From Odobenus rosmarus divergens (Eukaryota; Chordata; Mammalia; Carnivora; Odobenidae): DNA of 64,000 bases. The notes below the pieces were generated by a model, which saw nothing but the letters and a program-made list of their open reading frames with translations, was not told the origin of the DNA and did no database searches. Location of the stretch: assembly GCF_000321225.1 (NCBI RefSeq), contig NW_004450383.1, positions 164,400-228,399 of the forward strand. The letters run 5' to 3'. Made by a program: the position numbers and the translations under genes. Below, in pieces: positions 12,987-25,718 of this stretch (position 1 is the stretch's first letter; every line of letters begins with the position of its first letter).

Positions 12987-15627
12987 AACAGAAACTGACA
13001 CTAATGCTAATCTTATAAATAGATTTACATTTGCCTTTAAAAACTTTTGTTAACACCTATTTTGTCTCAGGTTCTGTGTTAGGTAATAGGGCTGAAAAAA
13101 ATGAAATAGACAAGGTTCCTTTATCTACAAACTTTCAGAAAAGTGGGAACAAATACATATAAATAGGTCATTTCAATATGTGTTCTTAGCATTTAAAGCA
13201 AACAGGATTTGCTAAAAATGGTATAGTAAAGGCTGCCTGAGGAAATGACACTGTAGATAAGTCTGAAAGATGAATAGAAATTTTCAAGGTGAAGTAGTAA
13301 AAAGTCTGAATGACAATATGTAAAATGAAATGAAGTTTAACTGTGTAATACTTTTCTCTTGCTTTGCTGTGTAAAGGACTGTCACTCTAGGTCACCAAAC
13401 CCATATACCTCAAGGGCACTGGAACAAGAATTGTTAAGGTAGGAATTCAAAGTAAAGGAAATAGGTCAGCTACTGACTACCCAAGTGTGAGTTTGAGTTC
13501 AGTTGAGAAGACCATCTTGAAAGCCAGCCTTTGTCATAGATAAAAATGAATTTTCTAAATTCTTTACAACCTATGAAACCTATCACCATAAAATTTCCTC
13601 CATATTGTATAGAGGAGACATCCTTTCTAAATGTGCAAGTTCCGCCTTCAAGTTCACTATGGTAGAGAAGAAGAATATACAGAAGAGGAGATAAAAAGCC
13701 TATAACAAACACCGGCACCAGCCTGAAGAATTAGGGGAAAAAGTAAGATACTAGACCTGTTGCTCAAGGACAAACTAATAACCAGCTTCCTAAGTGTTGA
13801 TTTGGGTGGGGAAGTATGCAGCCCATACATTAAGCCAGCTTTCCTTTTAATATGGCATGGGAGAAAATTCAGCCCCTGTTTTTTGTTCCATACAGTGTGG
13901 ACATGTGTGGATATGCAGTAACTTCTACCTACTGCCCCAGTGAAGAGTTTTGTTGTGTAACACTATAAGACTAACAGACAGCAGATCCCCAAGATTAAAG
14001 CACTGAAAAGCATAAATACCTTAAGGGCAAATGGCCAGACCCCTTATATGCCCAAATTACTCCAAAAGCCCAGATCAGAATAATTTTACCTGAAAGCTCA
14101 TCAGTCCAAGTAAGATATTAAGCCAGCTACCCTACATCAGCAGCAACAGAAAAATCAAAGGACATCAGACAGTTACTGGGCTCCCTGTCCTGTCAATCTT
14201 TTTGATGTCACATTAACCCACCCCATTACACAGCCATTATACAGCCCTTCTAAAGAAGAGCAGGAGGATAAAGATTTATATGTATCAAACACTTAAACTA
14301 TAAGGAAATCTGTTTAATAGAAAGTAACTGAGTTACCTAAGTGATTACTTAAATTATTGGATTAGACTAAATTTACCAAATTGATCTATAATTGATTTTC
14401 CCCTACCAACTTGACAAGGCATTCTTATCTTTGTTTTTTAATCAAAATAACATTTCACTGAGAATGCTGCTCTTTCAGACAAAGCTTCCTTTCATTCTTG
14501 GTCACCTTGTGCTCACAGTTTAGACCCTGAGGATGTCTGTGGTAGTGGATTTGAGTGGCACACGTTTTACCTGAAATTGTTTCTAAGTTTTTCATTTGAG
14601 GCCTATAGCATCACTGACTTGTACCCAGAGTCACAAATTTTACCTTCTAACCCCAACTTCTTTATCTGAGCTCAAATCTCTCCCAAGGCCAGCAAAGGAT
14701 TAAGAACCAAAGTTTCTCAGTAATTGCCTCTCCTATCTCTCCCCTCAGACCTCTGCATATGATTTTTCTCTTTCATCTCTGTCCTCTTGTATATCAAATC
14801 CACAGAGACTCACAGACCACCAGTCACATAGCAGACAGACATGATGTCCTAACTAGGAATCATCTAGAATACTACGATGAGTCGTATATCATTATATATA
14901 TGTGTGTGTGTGTATGTAAATATAACTATTTACATTTATATATTTACAAAATTACATAATTTTATATATGTGTGTGTGTGTGTGTGTATATAAAAGACAG
15001 TGATGATGATATATAAATCACACTGCCTACACCAACTCTATAGTTGCCGAAGCTGTAGCCCTGAAATTCTGTTCAGCAGCTTAGCTGTAATCTATGGGTA
15101 CTCTTCTCCTCAACAAGAACATGCAAGAGAAGCTCAGATTTTAGGGCTGAGTGAACAGTGAAGTTTTCCATTTGAGTAAAGCCCATAATGTGTAAGCATT
15201 ATTTAGGCATTGCATTTAATAGGAAGTGAAAATATATACATAAGCTTTCCACACCTTTGGTGTCTTGAAATTTCCATTTCATTATGATTAAAAGAAATGA
15301 GAGTGCTTCTGCCTCAGATAAGAGTCTGCAAAATGGAAGAGCATACTAAAATGTGCCCCCCAAAATATTAAATTAACTGTTCTGCTTGGAGTAGTATGTT
15401 TTATTCTAATTGATGTTAAAAAAAGTTATAGACTCCTTATAATTTATAACATTCTTTTTTGCACTAAATTCCACCAAGGACCTTGCCACTCTACATACAA
15501 TTTTTTGTCCTGTTCTTAAGTAACTCTCATGACTTCTTAAGCTTTTATAAATATTTACACATATTAGACTCAAACATCAGATTTAATTAAATTCTGTGAA
15601 TGGTGATGCTGTTAAAAAACAAATTTC
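12987..15627. other. Unassigned intron DNA
   Basis: No exon or named repeat seen except the microsatellite cluster at 14890. Confidence 0.5.
14890..14992. repeat. TA/TG microsatellite cluster
   Basis: Two TG runs (about 14900-14915 and 14968-14988) joined by TA-rich DNA. Confidence 0.93.
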
Positions 15628-15642
15628 AACTCAGTAAATTTT

Positions 15643-16113
15643 TTTAAGTTTTTTTTTACACCAGTATAATTAACATACAGTGTTATATTAGTTTCAGGTT
15701 TTCACTTCAGCAATTCTATAGATCACTCAGTGCTCATCATGATAAGTGTACTCTTTAATCCCCATTACCCATTTCACTGATTCCCGCACTCACCTCCCCT
15801 CTGGTAACCACCAGTTTGTTCTCTATTATTAAGAGTCTGTTTCTTGGTTTGTCTCTTTCTCTTTTTTTTCTTTACTCACTTATTTTATTTCTTAAATTCC
15901 ACATATGAGTGAAATCATATGGTATTTGTCTTCCTTTGACTTATTTACTTAGCATTATACTCTGTAGCTCCATCCATGTTGTTGCAAATGGCAAAATTTC
16001 ATTTTTATGGATGAATAATATTCCATTATATTATATTGCAATATTCCATTCCAAAATATATATAATCTATTCCATATATATATATATGCCACATCTTTAT
16101 CCACTCATCTACC
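15643..16113 (-). mobile_element. Truncated L1 3' end, antisense
   Basis: Reverse complement of the L1 3' end, including the stretch that normally reads CACTCATATGTGGAAT in sense. Near-perfect duplications AACTCAGTAAATTTT (15628-15642) and AACTTAGTAAATTTT (16114-16128) flank it. An AT expansion sits at about 16060-16087. Confidence 0.8.
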
Positions 16114-16466
16114 AACTTAGTAAATTTTAAACACTGTGTAGCTTTTAACAATTCATGAATTAGGTAGCATCTGATCTAGCAGATAGAAAGGAGCTTCAAG
16201 AAGCTGTACAAAGTGAATTTATAGGCAAAAGAAAGTCAGAATTATAAGGAAGTTATACTAGGCAAAAGAGTGGATTGGTTAAGACAAGGTCACTTTCCTT
16301 TAGAGGATTCTAGGGGTTTATCAGGCATATTACCTAACTAGTGTAGATCATATAATTCCTGACTGGCTGGTTAAAGATTACATTTCTGGGAGAGCAGAAA
16401 CTATACCTCTCAGTTTGGTGAGGGAGGGCTTAGCATAAGCAACTCCATTTTGGACATGTTGTCTTA

Positions 16467-16665
16467 ATTTTTTTTTAAGATTTATTTATTTATTTTAAAG
16501 AGAGAGCACACGAATGGGGGGAGAGGCAGAAGGAGAGAATCCTCAAGTAGACTCCCCATTGACTGTAGACCCCAGTGCAGGGCTCAATCCATGACTCATG
16601 AGATCATAATGGGAGCTAAAACCAAGAGTCGGAAGCTTAACCACTGAGCCATGCAGGCACCCCGG
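16467..16665 (-). mobile_element. Carnivore tRNA-Lys SINE, antisense
   Basis: T-rich tail at the left, tRNA-like head at the right; ATGTTGTCTTA duplications at 16456-16466 and 16666-16676. Diverged body. Confidence 0.9.
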
Positions 16666-16676
16666 ATGTTGTCTTA

Positions 16677-19429
16677 TTTTTAACATACTCATATAAAGTA
16701 AGTACAAAACACCTGTTATTGAAAACGTGGGGCAGTGTGGTTGTCCATATTTATCCTGGTGTTAATGTATGACTGAATTTCCACATGTACGTGAGAATTC
16801 ATAAAGCAAATAATACCTCTGCAATGTACATTGATTTACATAGTAGATGTATTCCTGAGAAGTCAAGTATAATCCATGTTAGATTTTTAAGAACACTTCC
16901 AACTAAAGGTGAAGTTTGTATCATTTTAAAATTTAAATATTTGTTTGCCATTTATGTAAATGGGCTTAAAATGTTTTCTTGATTAGTTTATGGGAAGGTA
17001 AAAAGCTGATTTCAGAAGAGAATCTAAGTTCTAAAGGTAGGAATAATTTAAACTTGTATAATTAAAACTCTAGTTTTTCACCAAACTATGTTTTTTAGTC
17101 AATTATGTGGTGATTGAAAGGTCATTTGGAAAAATCAAGAAGCTATTTGTATAGAATTCCTTCCACTCCCTGCCCTCCTGCTCCTTCTTCTTCTCCTTTA
17201 TAGATTATGTATGAAATAGTAGAATTGTGTGGCCAGAAGGGAACTGATGGTTTACCCAGTCTACATCATAGCATAAAGAACTTGACTTTAGCCACTCCAA
17301 GAGAGAAATAATAAATTTTTAAAATGTGTAATATACAAATACTCATGACATAAGGGATTTTTAGGCCCTGTATCCTTTGTGATTAGCCCACTGTATTGTC
17401 TCAGACTTTTCTTGTATTTCCCCACACGTAATTCTTTCAACTCCAAACTTTAATATAAAAATGAAACAAAAACTTTTAAAAATAGAAATCCTTTCTACTA
17501 AGAAAAAATGTATATAATTTCTGTATATGGCTGTTGTTTGGGGAAATAAAATTAAAAATGGAATCTCCTGCCAACCCAGAAAACCTGTTTACAAAAGCAG
17601 TAGATAAAGAAAGCTGTTTTATGATTAAATAAGCATTAAATAAGGATGTGATGTGGATCATAGGCAATCCACCAAAGAGACTGCAAAGGCAGAAAGACAT
17701 TTTATCCTTTTATATAGTCAAGCAGGTAGGACTAGACAGCATTATTGCCACACATAATTCATCCTGAATTGATCTGATATTGGGATAACTATGTGTGTTA
17801 GCCAGTTGGCTTTATCCAAAGGAAAGATAAGTTTCTCATATCTTTATAACAGGAAGTAGTTTTGAAACTTGGAGGGAAGTGTCCCCTGAAATTAGATTCT
17901 TACCTTTCTACAGAAAGGGAGCTAGGAGTGCCATCTTCCTGATGATTATATTTCAAAGAGATGGTTTACAGATTCTTGAGAAAACATTCCTAAGTTTTGA
18001 GTCTGACAAGAGGTTCATTTAGCACTTGAAAATATTTATATACATTTGAGAAAGACAGAAAGAACTGACAATTACAAGTTTTCCAAAGTGAGAGCTTTAA
18101 GATAAAGGGAGGCGAGGGGCAGTCTTCTATTTTCAGCAGGGAGAACTAAGCCTCTTGTTATTTGTATTTACCTTTACATTGCCCCTTCAGTTTCTGATAT
18201 GGCTTTTGCCTTATTAAATTTGCTCTGCCCAATGCATACTCCTGCTTTAATAGTAGGTAATAGGACAGAAAAACAAAATTATAAGAGAAAGGCTAAATGT
18301 TAAAGAAGCTTTAGGAAAAAAGGCTAGAATGTTATGAAACTCTTTCCTTTCTTGATTTCAGTAATTTTTCTATTTCTCTGAGCTGTAATTTCTAAATCGA
18401 TATGCTTTAATTTGAACTAAATGGTTGTCATTAAAAACTGTCTTTATCCTGATTTCCTTATTTGCTAATCACATCCCCAGTTTTCCAGTAATCCCTACTC
18501 AAAATGTATGCACATTTTACCAAGTGTAATCTATAGAAACAAGATCCAAAAGATGCTCCATGAACATGACTTTGGGGGCAAATAAACTTTAGAAAATCAG
18601 TGTACAATTGCTTTGCAAAAAAAAAAAAAGGTCATATTGATTAGGGTCATTAAGTAATTTTAATGAATTGGGTCTAGCTTTATTTTTTTCTTGTCTTTTT
18701 TTTTTAATGAAAAGAATACAAAGGAACAGAAAATATCAGAGGTTATAGTACACTTAAGGAGTTATACATTGTTCCAAGAATCATGTTTCACAGTTATTTA
18801 TTTTCATGTATGGTATGGGTATATATATATAAACTTAATTGTTTACTGGAGCTTTGAAAATAAATAAATGAAAACCTTAGAAATGAAAACAGACTATTCA
18901 GAGGTGCTACAGCAAGGGGGTCAGCCACCATCACTTGCTTTCATAGAAACTCAAAGGCAGTCAGTGGAGTGGAAAATCTTTACAGTGAAAAAGAAAGAGA
19001 GAGAAGGAAGGAAGGAAAGAAAGGATTTCCAGTTATGCTCTAATAGAGATTATTGTCATGGAAAGGCTGGAGGTGGGCTAGCTAGAAGCAGAACATCTTA
19101 TCTGATTAGTTTGGGCAGCATATTGGGCCTCCTCTGATTGCTCCTGAGTTGGAAGTGGGAGCAAAAATTAGGGAAATTGGCTATTGTTGACCAAGTCTGA
19201 TCATTCAAAGGTTGTTGTCTGGCTTTCTGGGCATCTCATGTGGGTCAGAGCTGTTATCATATATAGACCGGCCATTTTCCATGTATTTGGTCCATCAGTA
19301 AAAATAATAAAAGTTTTAAACCCATAATCATGTACTGTATATGCCATTTAAACTTTCACAGTGGAAATTAATACATTAAAGGATTAAAAAATGCTACATA
19401 AATCATTTTAACTTTCTCTAGAGTGTACT
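16677..19429. other. Unassigned intron DNA
   Basis: AT-rich; short accidental open frames only, none with domain similarity. Confidence 0.55.
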
Positions 19430-19447
19430 CATATCACAAATTATTTT

Positions 19448-19627
19448 TTTAAAGATTTTATTTATTTATTTGACAGAGAGAGAGAGAGATAGTGAGAGCA
19501 GGAACATAAGCAGGGGGAGCAGGAGAGGGAGAAGCAGGCTCCCTGCAGAGCAGGGCTGGATCCCAGGACCCTGGGATCATGACCTGAGCCGAAGGCTGAC
19601 ACTTAACGACTGAGCCACCCAGGTGCC
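19448..19627 (-). mobile_element. Carnivore tRNA-Lys SINE, antisense
   Basis: Complete head, body and tail; 18-bp duplications starting CATATCACAAATT (19430-19447) and CATATTACAAATT (19628-19645) with one mismatch. Confidence 0.92.
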
Positions 19628-20315
19628 CATATTACAAATTATTTTGACCATCAAGCCCCATTTTTATTCCACAATCCCTCTTAACTCACGGAGCTTATGT
19701 TGCTTTGGGAAATATTTTTTCTTTATTTATATATAGACGTTTTCAACTTTAGTCTTCCTTCTGTACTTCCCACTTCAAATAAGTTGCAAGTTTTATCATT
19801 TATCTTTTACCAGTATTTATCAACTCTGTTTTGGTCACAATTCTAATACCTTTTATTTTGCTTTTCTTGAATTATTATTCCAATAGCTAATTTCAGGTTC
19901 CTTTCTTGAATCTGCTCTTCTCGTAGATTCCAGGTGAGTTTTAGCTCTGTTACTTGACTCCAAAATCTTAATAGAATTTTCTACATTCATACACAATCCC
20001 AATTCCACTCTGACCAGATACAAGAAACTGTACACTGTCTGGCTATAGTTTGCTTTTCCACTCACATCTTATAAAACTTTTTCTTGTTCAAACTTATGCC
20101 CCTCAGTCCTTTTGTAATGTATTTTCTGATTTCCAACTATAAAAGTCCTTTGCATTCATTAAGGACCATATAAAATTCAACTTCTATGAAAGTCTTCTAT
20201 GTGCATCCCTACACTCCTTCTTTCTATATAGGAAACATAGAAGACTCTTTCCTTCTGAATTTCTAAATTCTAATTTCTGAATCTCTTCCTCTGGCTTTTC
20301 TTCCTCTGTATTTCT

Positions 20316-20516
20316 TTTTTTTTTTTTTTTAAGATTTTATTTATTTGACAGAGAGAGACGCAGTGAGAGAGGGAACACAAGCAGGGGGAGTGAGAGAGGG
20401 AGAAGCAGGCTCCCCACCGAGCAGGGAGCCTGATGCGGGGCTCGGTCCCAGGACCCCGGGATCATGACTTGAGCCGAAGGCAGATGCTCAACGACTGAGT
20501 CACCTAGGCGCCCCCC
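20316..20516 (-). mobile_element. Carnivore tRNA-Lys SINE, antisense
   Basis: Full element with a long T tail; TTCCTCTGTATTTCT (20301-20315) and TTCCTTTGCATTTCT (20517-20531) duplications. Pairs in opposite orientation with the SINE at 20545. Confidence 0.92.
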
Positions 20517-20544
20517 TTCCTTTGCATTTCTAAAACTCCTTGAA

Positions 20545-20725
20545 GGGGTGCCAGGGTGGCTCAATCAGTGAAGTGTCTGCCTTCAGCTCAGGTCATGATC
20601 CCAGGGTCCTGGGATCGAGCCCCATGTCTGACTCCCTACTCAGCATAGAGTCTGTCTCTCCCTCTGCCCACCCCCTCCTGCTTGCGCTCTCTCTCCAATA
20701 AATAAATAAAATCTTTAAAAGTAAA
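20545..20725 (+). mobile_element. Carnivore tRNA-Lys SINE, sense
   Basis: Head GGGGTGCCAGGGTGGCTCA to tail AAATAAAATCTTTAAAA; TAAAACTCCTTGAA (20531-20544) and TAAAACACCTTGAA (20726-20739) duplications. Confidence 0.92.
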
Positions 20726-20964
20726 TAAAACACCTTGAATAAATAACACCATATTTTTCACATATTGCCTTGCGTTAAAACTATTTGTATTCCTATTATG
20801 TAATTAATCATTTTTTGTCCTTATACATACACAAAACTGTACATTATTCAACATTTTAAACCTTTATCGCCCCAAATATTATATCTTGCACATGCTATGT
20901 TGTTGAATGAATGAACCAAACACCTGACTTTTTTCTAATCTCCAGTCTTCAAACATCACAATTA

Positions 20965-21430
20965 ATCCCCCCTTACCTGCGATTTTGTTTTCTGCACTTA
21001 TCTGCAGATGACTGCAGTTATCTGCAGTCATCCTTGGTTCTGGGGGAGATGATTCTCCTTCTGACCTATTGTCAGAAGGTACACTAGCCTCATGCTGTGT
21101 GATAATGCCTGCATCATTCACCTCACATCATTTCATCATGTAGGCATTTTATCACCTACATCGTCACAAGAAGAAGAGTGAATACAATACAATAAGATAT
21201 TTTGAGAGAGAGATCACATTCACATAACTTTTATCACAGTGTAATTGTTCTATTTTATTATTAGTTATTGTTATTAATCTACTATGCCTAATTTATTAAT
21301 TAAATTGTATCATAATTATGTGTGAATAGAGAAAAAACATGGTATATATAAGGTTTAGTACTATCTGCAGTTTTAGGCATCCACTGGGGGTCTTGGAATA
21401 TCTCCCCATGGCTAATGGGGGGCTACTGTA
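20965..21430 (+). mobile_element. Tigger-like DNA transposon, internally deleted
   Basis: Inverted ends CCCCCCTTACCTGCG and the reverse of it in GGCTAATGGGGGGCTACTGT, with the Tigger 3' region (TATTTTGAGAGAGAGATCAC and CATCCACTGGGGGTCTTGGA) between. Most of the transposase region is gone. Confidence 0.75.
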
Positions 21431-23589
21431 TATCCCAAATACAACTTAATATCATTTTAAAATTGCATAGTCATTCATTTAATATTTGGGACAGTTAAAA
21501 TGCAAATAACTTGCAAGAAGTTAGATGACGATTCAAATTTAAACTAAAATGTAGATGATTAATAAGAGGGTTCTCTCCTGAAAACACTGGAAACAGCCTG
21601 GAGCCTGAAAGATAAACACAGATAATGGAGAAGTGGTTGTTATAGTAGTCTCAGAGACCTAAACTGTATGAAGAAATCAGCTCCAATAATACTGCATTTA
21701 TTTGTTGTTTCTATATTTATCACCAGTGCTCCAAAATACCTGATTAAATGTTATGTTTATCTCCTTGAGCAAATGTCTAGTCCAATGCATTTAGGATTCT
21801 CCCAATGACTAGCTGAGCGTGTATGGGAACTTGATACCTATTTCTTAGATTGAAAGAGGTTGTGTGGATAGTTCCAGGACCTAATTCCATAAAGAGCTAA
21901 TACTGTATCAACATTATTAGATTTTTTTGGTGTGCATTTATGTTTAATATTTGACTTTTTCTCTATCTCAATACAGCACAGAATAATACTCATATAGCCC
22001 TGGATCATTGATATGAAGTCTACAACATAAAATTTAAGTATCTTCATCATACAGACATACACACAAACAGCCATGGTCACCAACATCAAGGATACCAAAA
22101 CAAAAACAGAATTAAATTAAATAAAAAGCCCAGAAACACGCAAGACATTTTACCTGTGAATGATTGATATTGAAGGTCCCTGGTCTTCAATGTAATTGTT
22201 TTTGAGTAATAAAAAAATAACTTTTTTTGTACCTATCATCAGTTAGGGACTATGCTATGTGTTTTACTTACATTTATTATTATTCAGTCCTTATAATGAC
22301 CATATAAATCAATTATTAATACTCTTGTTTTACTTTTGTGAGAAAAACTGACATATTTAGAAATTTAGACATATTACCAAGAGTAACTTCATTTTATCAC
22401 ATTACTTCATCCCCATCCTTCTCTTTCTTCTAAAAAAAAAAAAATGATGGTTTCTTTTTATCACATAACAAGAAGTCCAGAGGCAGGCAATTGAAGATAT
22501 CGGTTTAGCAGTTCAACAATTCAGGGATAATTTCTTCGCAAATCACTTGACCTTCCCTTCATGGTTGCAATATGACTGTAGTAGTTTGAGCTATCACTTC
22601 CTGTATTCAAGAGAGAAAAAAAAAGGACAGGAATGGGTTGCAAGATGCAATGTCTTTTCCTAAGGAAAGAAAAGTGTTATCATAGTTAGTACTGTCCGAT
22701 TGCTGCTTAGTTTAAAAAATAAATAAATAAAAATAAATTATAGCAATATCCAAGAAGGTATATAACGTGAATGTACACTCATGATTATGACAAAATGAAC
22801 ACCCAGAACAAGAAAGAGACTATTACCAGCATTCCAGAGACTCTCCACCTTGCCTTCTCCTAATAAAGAAAAGCACTAAAATGGTTTTTGTAAAAGTCCA
22901 GATAATGGTTACTTCTAAGGGAGTGGAAATGGTACTGATTAGGAGAAAACATTATTATTTTTAAAACAAAAGACATATTCTACTCATTTGTTGCACTCTG
23001 GATTGTCTCAGTTTGGTCTTTTGTAACAATAAGAGTGGTTGATTCTTCTTACTTGCTTTATAAATATAACTCCAAATAATTATAAGTCCTTTCACCATCC
23101 AGTACACATAGTAAGAGAAATAATGTTTAGAAGTATTTGATGGCTACTAGCAGTTATGGTTCTTTCAAAAGAAAAATCCATTTACTTTGATTGCTATTAT
23201 GGTTCAAAAAATATTGATCTACCCCTGCTTGCAAACTCTTTTAAACAGGTAGCTACAAAGATTTAGACAAAAATCTATATTTCACTTTGTTCTTTCATTC
23301 CAGGTGCTTTAAAGGAAAACATTTAAAGAATAGACAGGTTAAGTGAGGTTGAAGTGAACAATGCTGTGTTGAGTTCTTCTCATAAAAAGGAATGCTTCCT
23401 GATACTTTCATTTAACTGTTCTATTATTAGATTATAACTTCCTAAGGGAGTGGGGTCGTATCTCTTTCATTGACTCTATATCATGTTTAGTTCATTTTAT
23501 GGGAGATCAGCATGACTGTTATGTGTGAAGTATTTGTTGGGTGTGTGTCATCAGGATACTTTATCAATGGCTTCTCTGTGCTTAGAATA
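21431..23589. other. Unassigned intron DNA (with one MIR)
   Basis: Only the MIR fragment at 22215-22385 recognised. Confidence 0.5.
22215..22385 (+). mobile_element. MIR fragment
   Basis: Pattern TTAGGGACTATGCTATGTGT then CAGTCCTTATAATGACC, typical of the MIR 3' half. Confidence 0.6.
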
Positions 23590-24205
23590 AAGTCAGAGAC
23601 GCTTCTTCCTGTGCACAAGCTACCCCATAGCTCCCAACCTCACGTATTACCTCACCCTCCTTCTACCCTAACCCCAGCCATACTGAGCTGCTTGGATTTT
23701 TCCAAATGTGTTGTTTCACACTATCACCATTTGGTAAAACTCTTCCCCCTGCCTGAATTGTCACCAACTACCACACACGTTATTACACCTTCCCAACCAC
23801 ACACATCCTTGCAAACCTGCCCAATCTTAGTTTATGTTTCAGTTTTTTTGTTTGTTTTGTTTTGTTTAAAGATTGTATTTCTAAGTAACCTCTGTACCCA
23901 AAGTGGAGCTCAAACTCACAACCTCCCAAGACCAACAGTTGCCAGCTGCACTGACTGTACCAGCCAGGAGCCCCTCATGTTTCAGTTTTTAGAATCTTTC
24001 CACTCCTAAGCAGAATTGTTCATTTTCTTCCCATGCCTACCAATATCTTATTATAAAATTACATTATTTATCACACTTTTATGTATATGCATACTTGTTT
24101 TTTTCCTGATAGGCAGTAATAGATTGTTTTATTCATCTCTACATTCCCAACACTCAGGAAAAAGTACAATTTCAGGACACTCTTCTTGAATGAACATACT
24201 AAGAG
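23590..24205 (+). mobile_element. Ancient L2-like repeat, split by a SINE
   Basis: CT-rich L2-like body before the SINE at 23848-23976, and a tail with GGCAGTAATAGATTGTTTTA and TTCTTGAATGAACATAC after it. Confidence 0.5.
23848..23976 (-). mobile_element. Old short tRNA-Lys SINE, antisense
   Basis: Short form without the CT-rich region; perfect ATGTTTCAGTTTTT duplications at 23834-23847 and 23977-23990. Inserted into an L2-like fragment. Confidence 0.85.
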
Positions 24206-24764
24206 ACAATTGAATGGACAGATGAATGAATGAATATGTGAAGGAGTAACGTCACTGTGCCTGAAAAAAATGATAATGAAGCTATCTATAGTTAGATGGT
24301 TTACTACTTGATAGCATCAACTGATTTGAAATTTTTACAATGAGAATGACCTTGAACATATCCCTGGGTTTCTTAATCTCAATCAGCCTGCCACATTGCC
24401 CTTTTATCACAGACATTGTACTTAGTCCCAGATCTAAGGCAAATGCTGAGGAGGTCCTTTGAAGGACATTAAGAATATAAAAAATGGGTGAAGTTTTAAG
24501 AATACTACCTCAGGGCAAGTCAGGGAAGAAGAATCACTTGTCACTTTACATTTCACCTTTAGGCTGTCACTTAAATCAGAATACATAGGGAATGCACTTA
24601 ACTTCTGAAATCATCTTGGAGCTTTAAAACATTTACAGTTTGTGGCATAGGTGTCAACCAGAGCATAGTCTGTTTTCATTCTCTTAAAAACCCGTGCTAA
24701 GAAATTGAAAAATATATGCTGAATACACCTATTTGACAGACTGACTCTTGGGATAGCTGTTTTT

Positions 24765-24862
24765 TAAGGGCCAGGATTATGACACACACCTCTTTGTGTC
24801 CATAGTTCCTAGCACAGTCCTTGGTACACAGTGGATACTTAGCAAATATTGAACTGAAATGA
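24765..24862 (+). mobile_element. L2-like 3' end
   Basis: GGGCCAGGATTATGACACAC, then AGTTCCTAGCACAGTCCTTG and ACAGTGGATACTTAGCAAAT. Confidence 0.6.
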
Positions 24863-24928
24863 GTTTGTTATATGTTGAAGTTGGTAAGACTAACCTTTAG
24901 ATTTTCTGAACTAAGATACTATATCAGG

Positions 24929-24930
<2 letters not shown>

Positions 24931-24970
<40 letters not shown>
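24931..24970. repeat. (GT)20 microsatellite
   Basis: Forty bases of pure GT, the longest clean dinucleotide run in the window and a likely length-variable marker. Confidence 0.97.
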
Positions 24971-24972
<2 letters not shown>

Positions 24973-25315
24973 AATTGATTCTCACCTTTTCCCATTAAAA
25001 TGTTTGGACAATAAAATTTATACACTAAGGAACTATTTAGTTAACAGTTCTCAGTTTTGGAGTCACTACATTGTGGTATATTTTGAACTGTTGTGACATT
25101 TCAAGAAATATGTTAATACGTAAATACCTACTTTCATACATTATTTCTTTTTAATTAAATTAGAGGATACTTAGGCTTTTCTCTAAAAATAACCTCATCC
25201 CTTGAGTAATGTCTTTCATACAACCCCAGGAAGCCCGTGGTCAGAAGAAAGTCTGATAATCACTGGGTTGGAGGAAAATGCCACATAATCCAAGTTCATA
25301 GATTCCATCCTTACC

Positions 25316-25718
25316 GCCTTAGTCTATTTGGGCTGCTACAACAAAATACCACAGACTAGGTAGTTTATAAACAACAGAAATTTATTTCTCACAGTTCTGA
25401 AGGCTGAAAGTCCAAGACCAAGATACAGGCATGGTTTTTTTGTTTTGGTTTGGTTTGGTTTGGTTTGTGTGGGTGTTTTGTTGTTGTTGTTTTAGCGAGG
25501 GGAACTTTTGTTCAGAATTCTCTTTCTGGGTCATAGCTGGCACCTTCTCTCTGTGTCCTCACATGGTAGAAGGGACAAGGTATCTCTCTGAAGCTTCTTT
25601 CATAAGAGTACTAATCTCATTCATGCGGTTTTAGCCCTCCTGACCTAATCATCCCCAAATGTCCCACCTTCTAATACTATCATCTTTGAATTTTGAGGAG
25701 ACATATTCAGACATGGCA
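25316..25718 (-). mobile_element. MaLR-type solo LTR (MST/MLT1-like), antisense
   Basis: Same LTR family as at 2620. It is interrupted at 25433-25500 by a G/T-rich GGTTT repeat and a short foreign segment. Confidence 0.7.

Noticed and set aside
14000..14300. Possible retroviral pol-like text (GACAGTTACTGGGCTCCCTG)
   Set aside because: No continuous frame or conserved motif supports it.
23512..24009. 165-codon plus-strand open frame
   Set aside because: It runs across an L2-like repeat and an antisense SINE; no domain or splice support.
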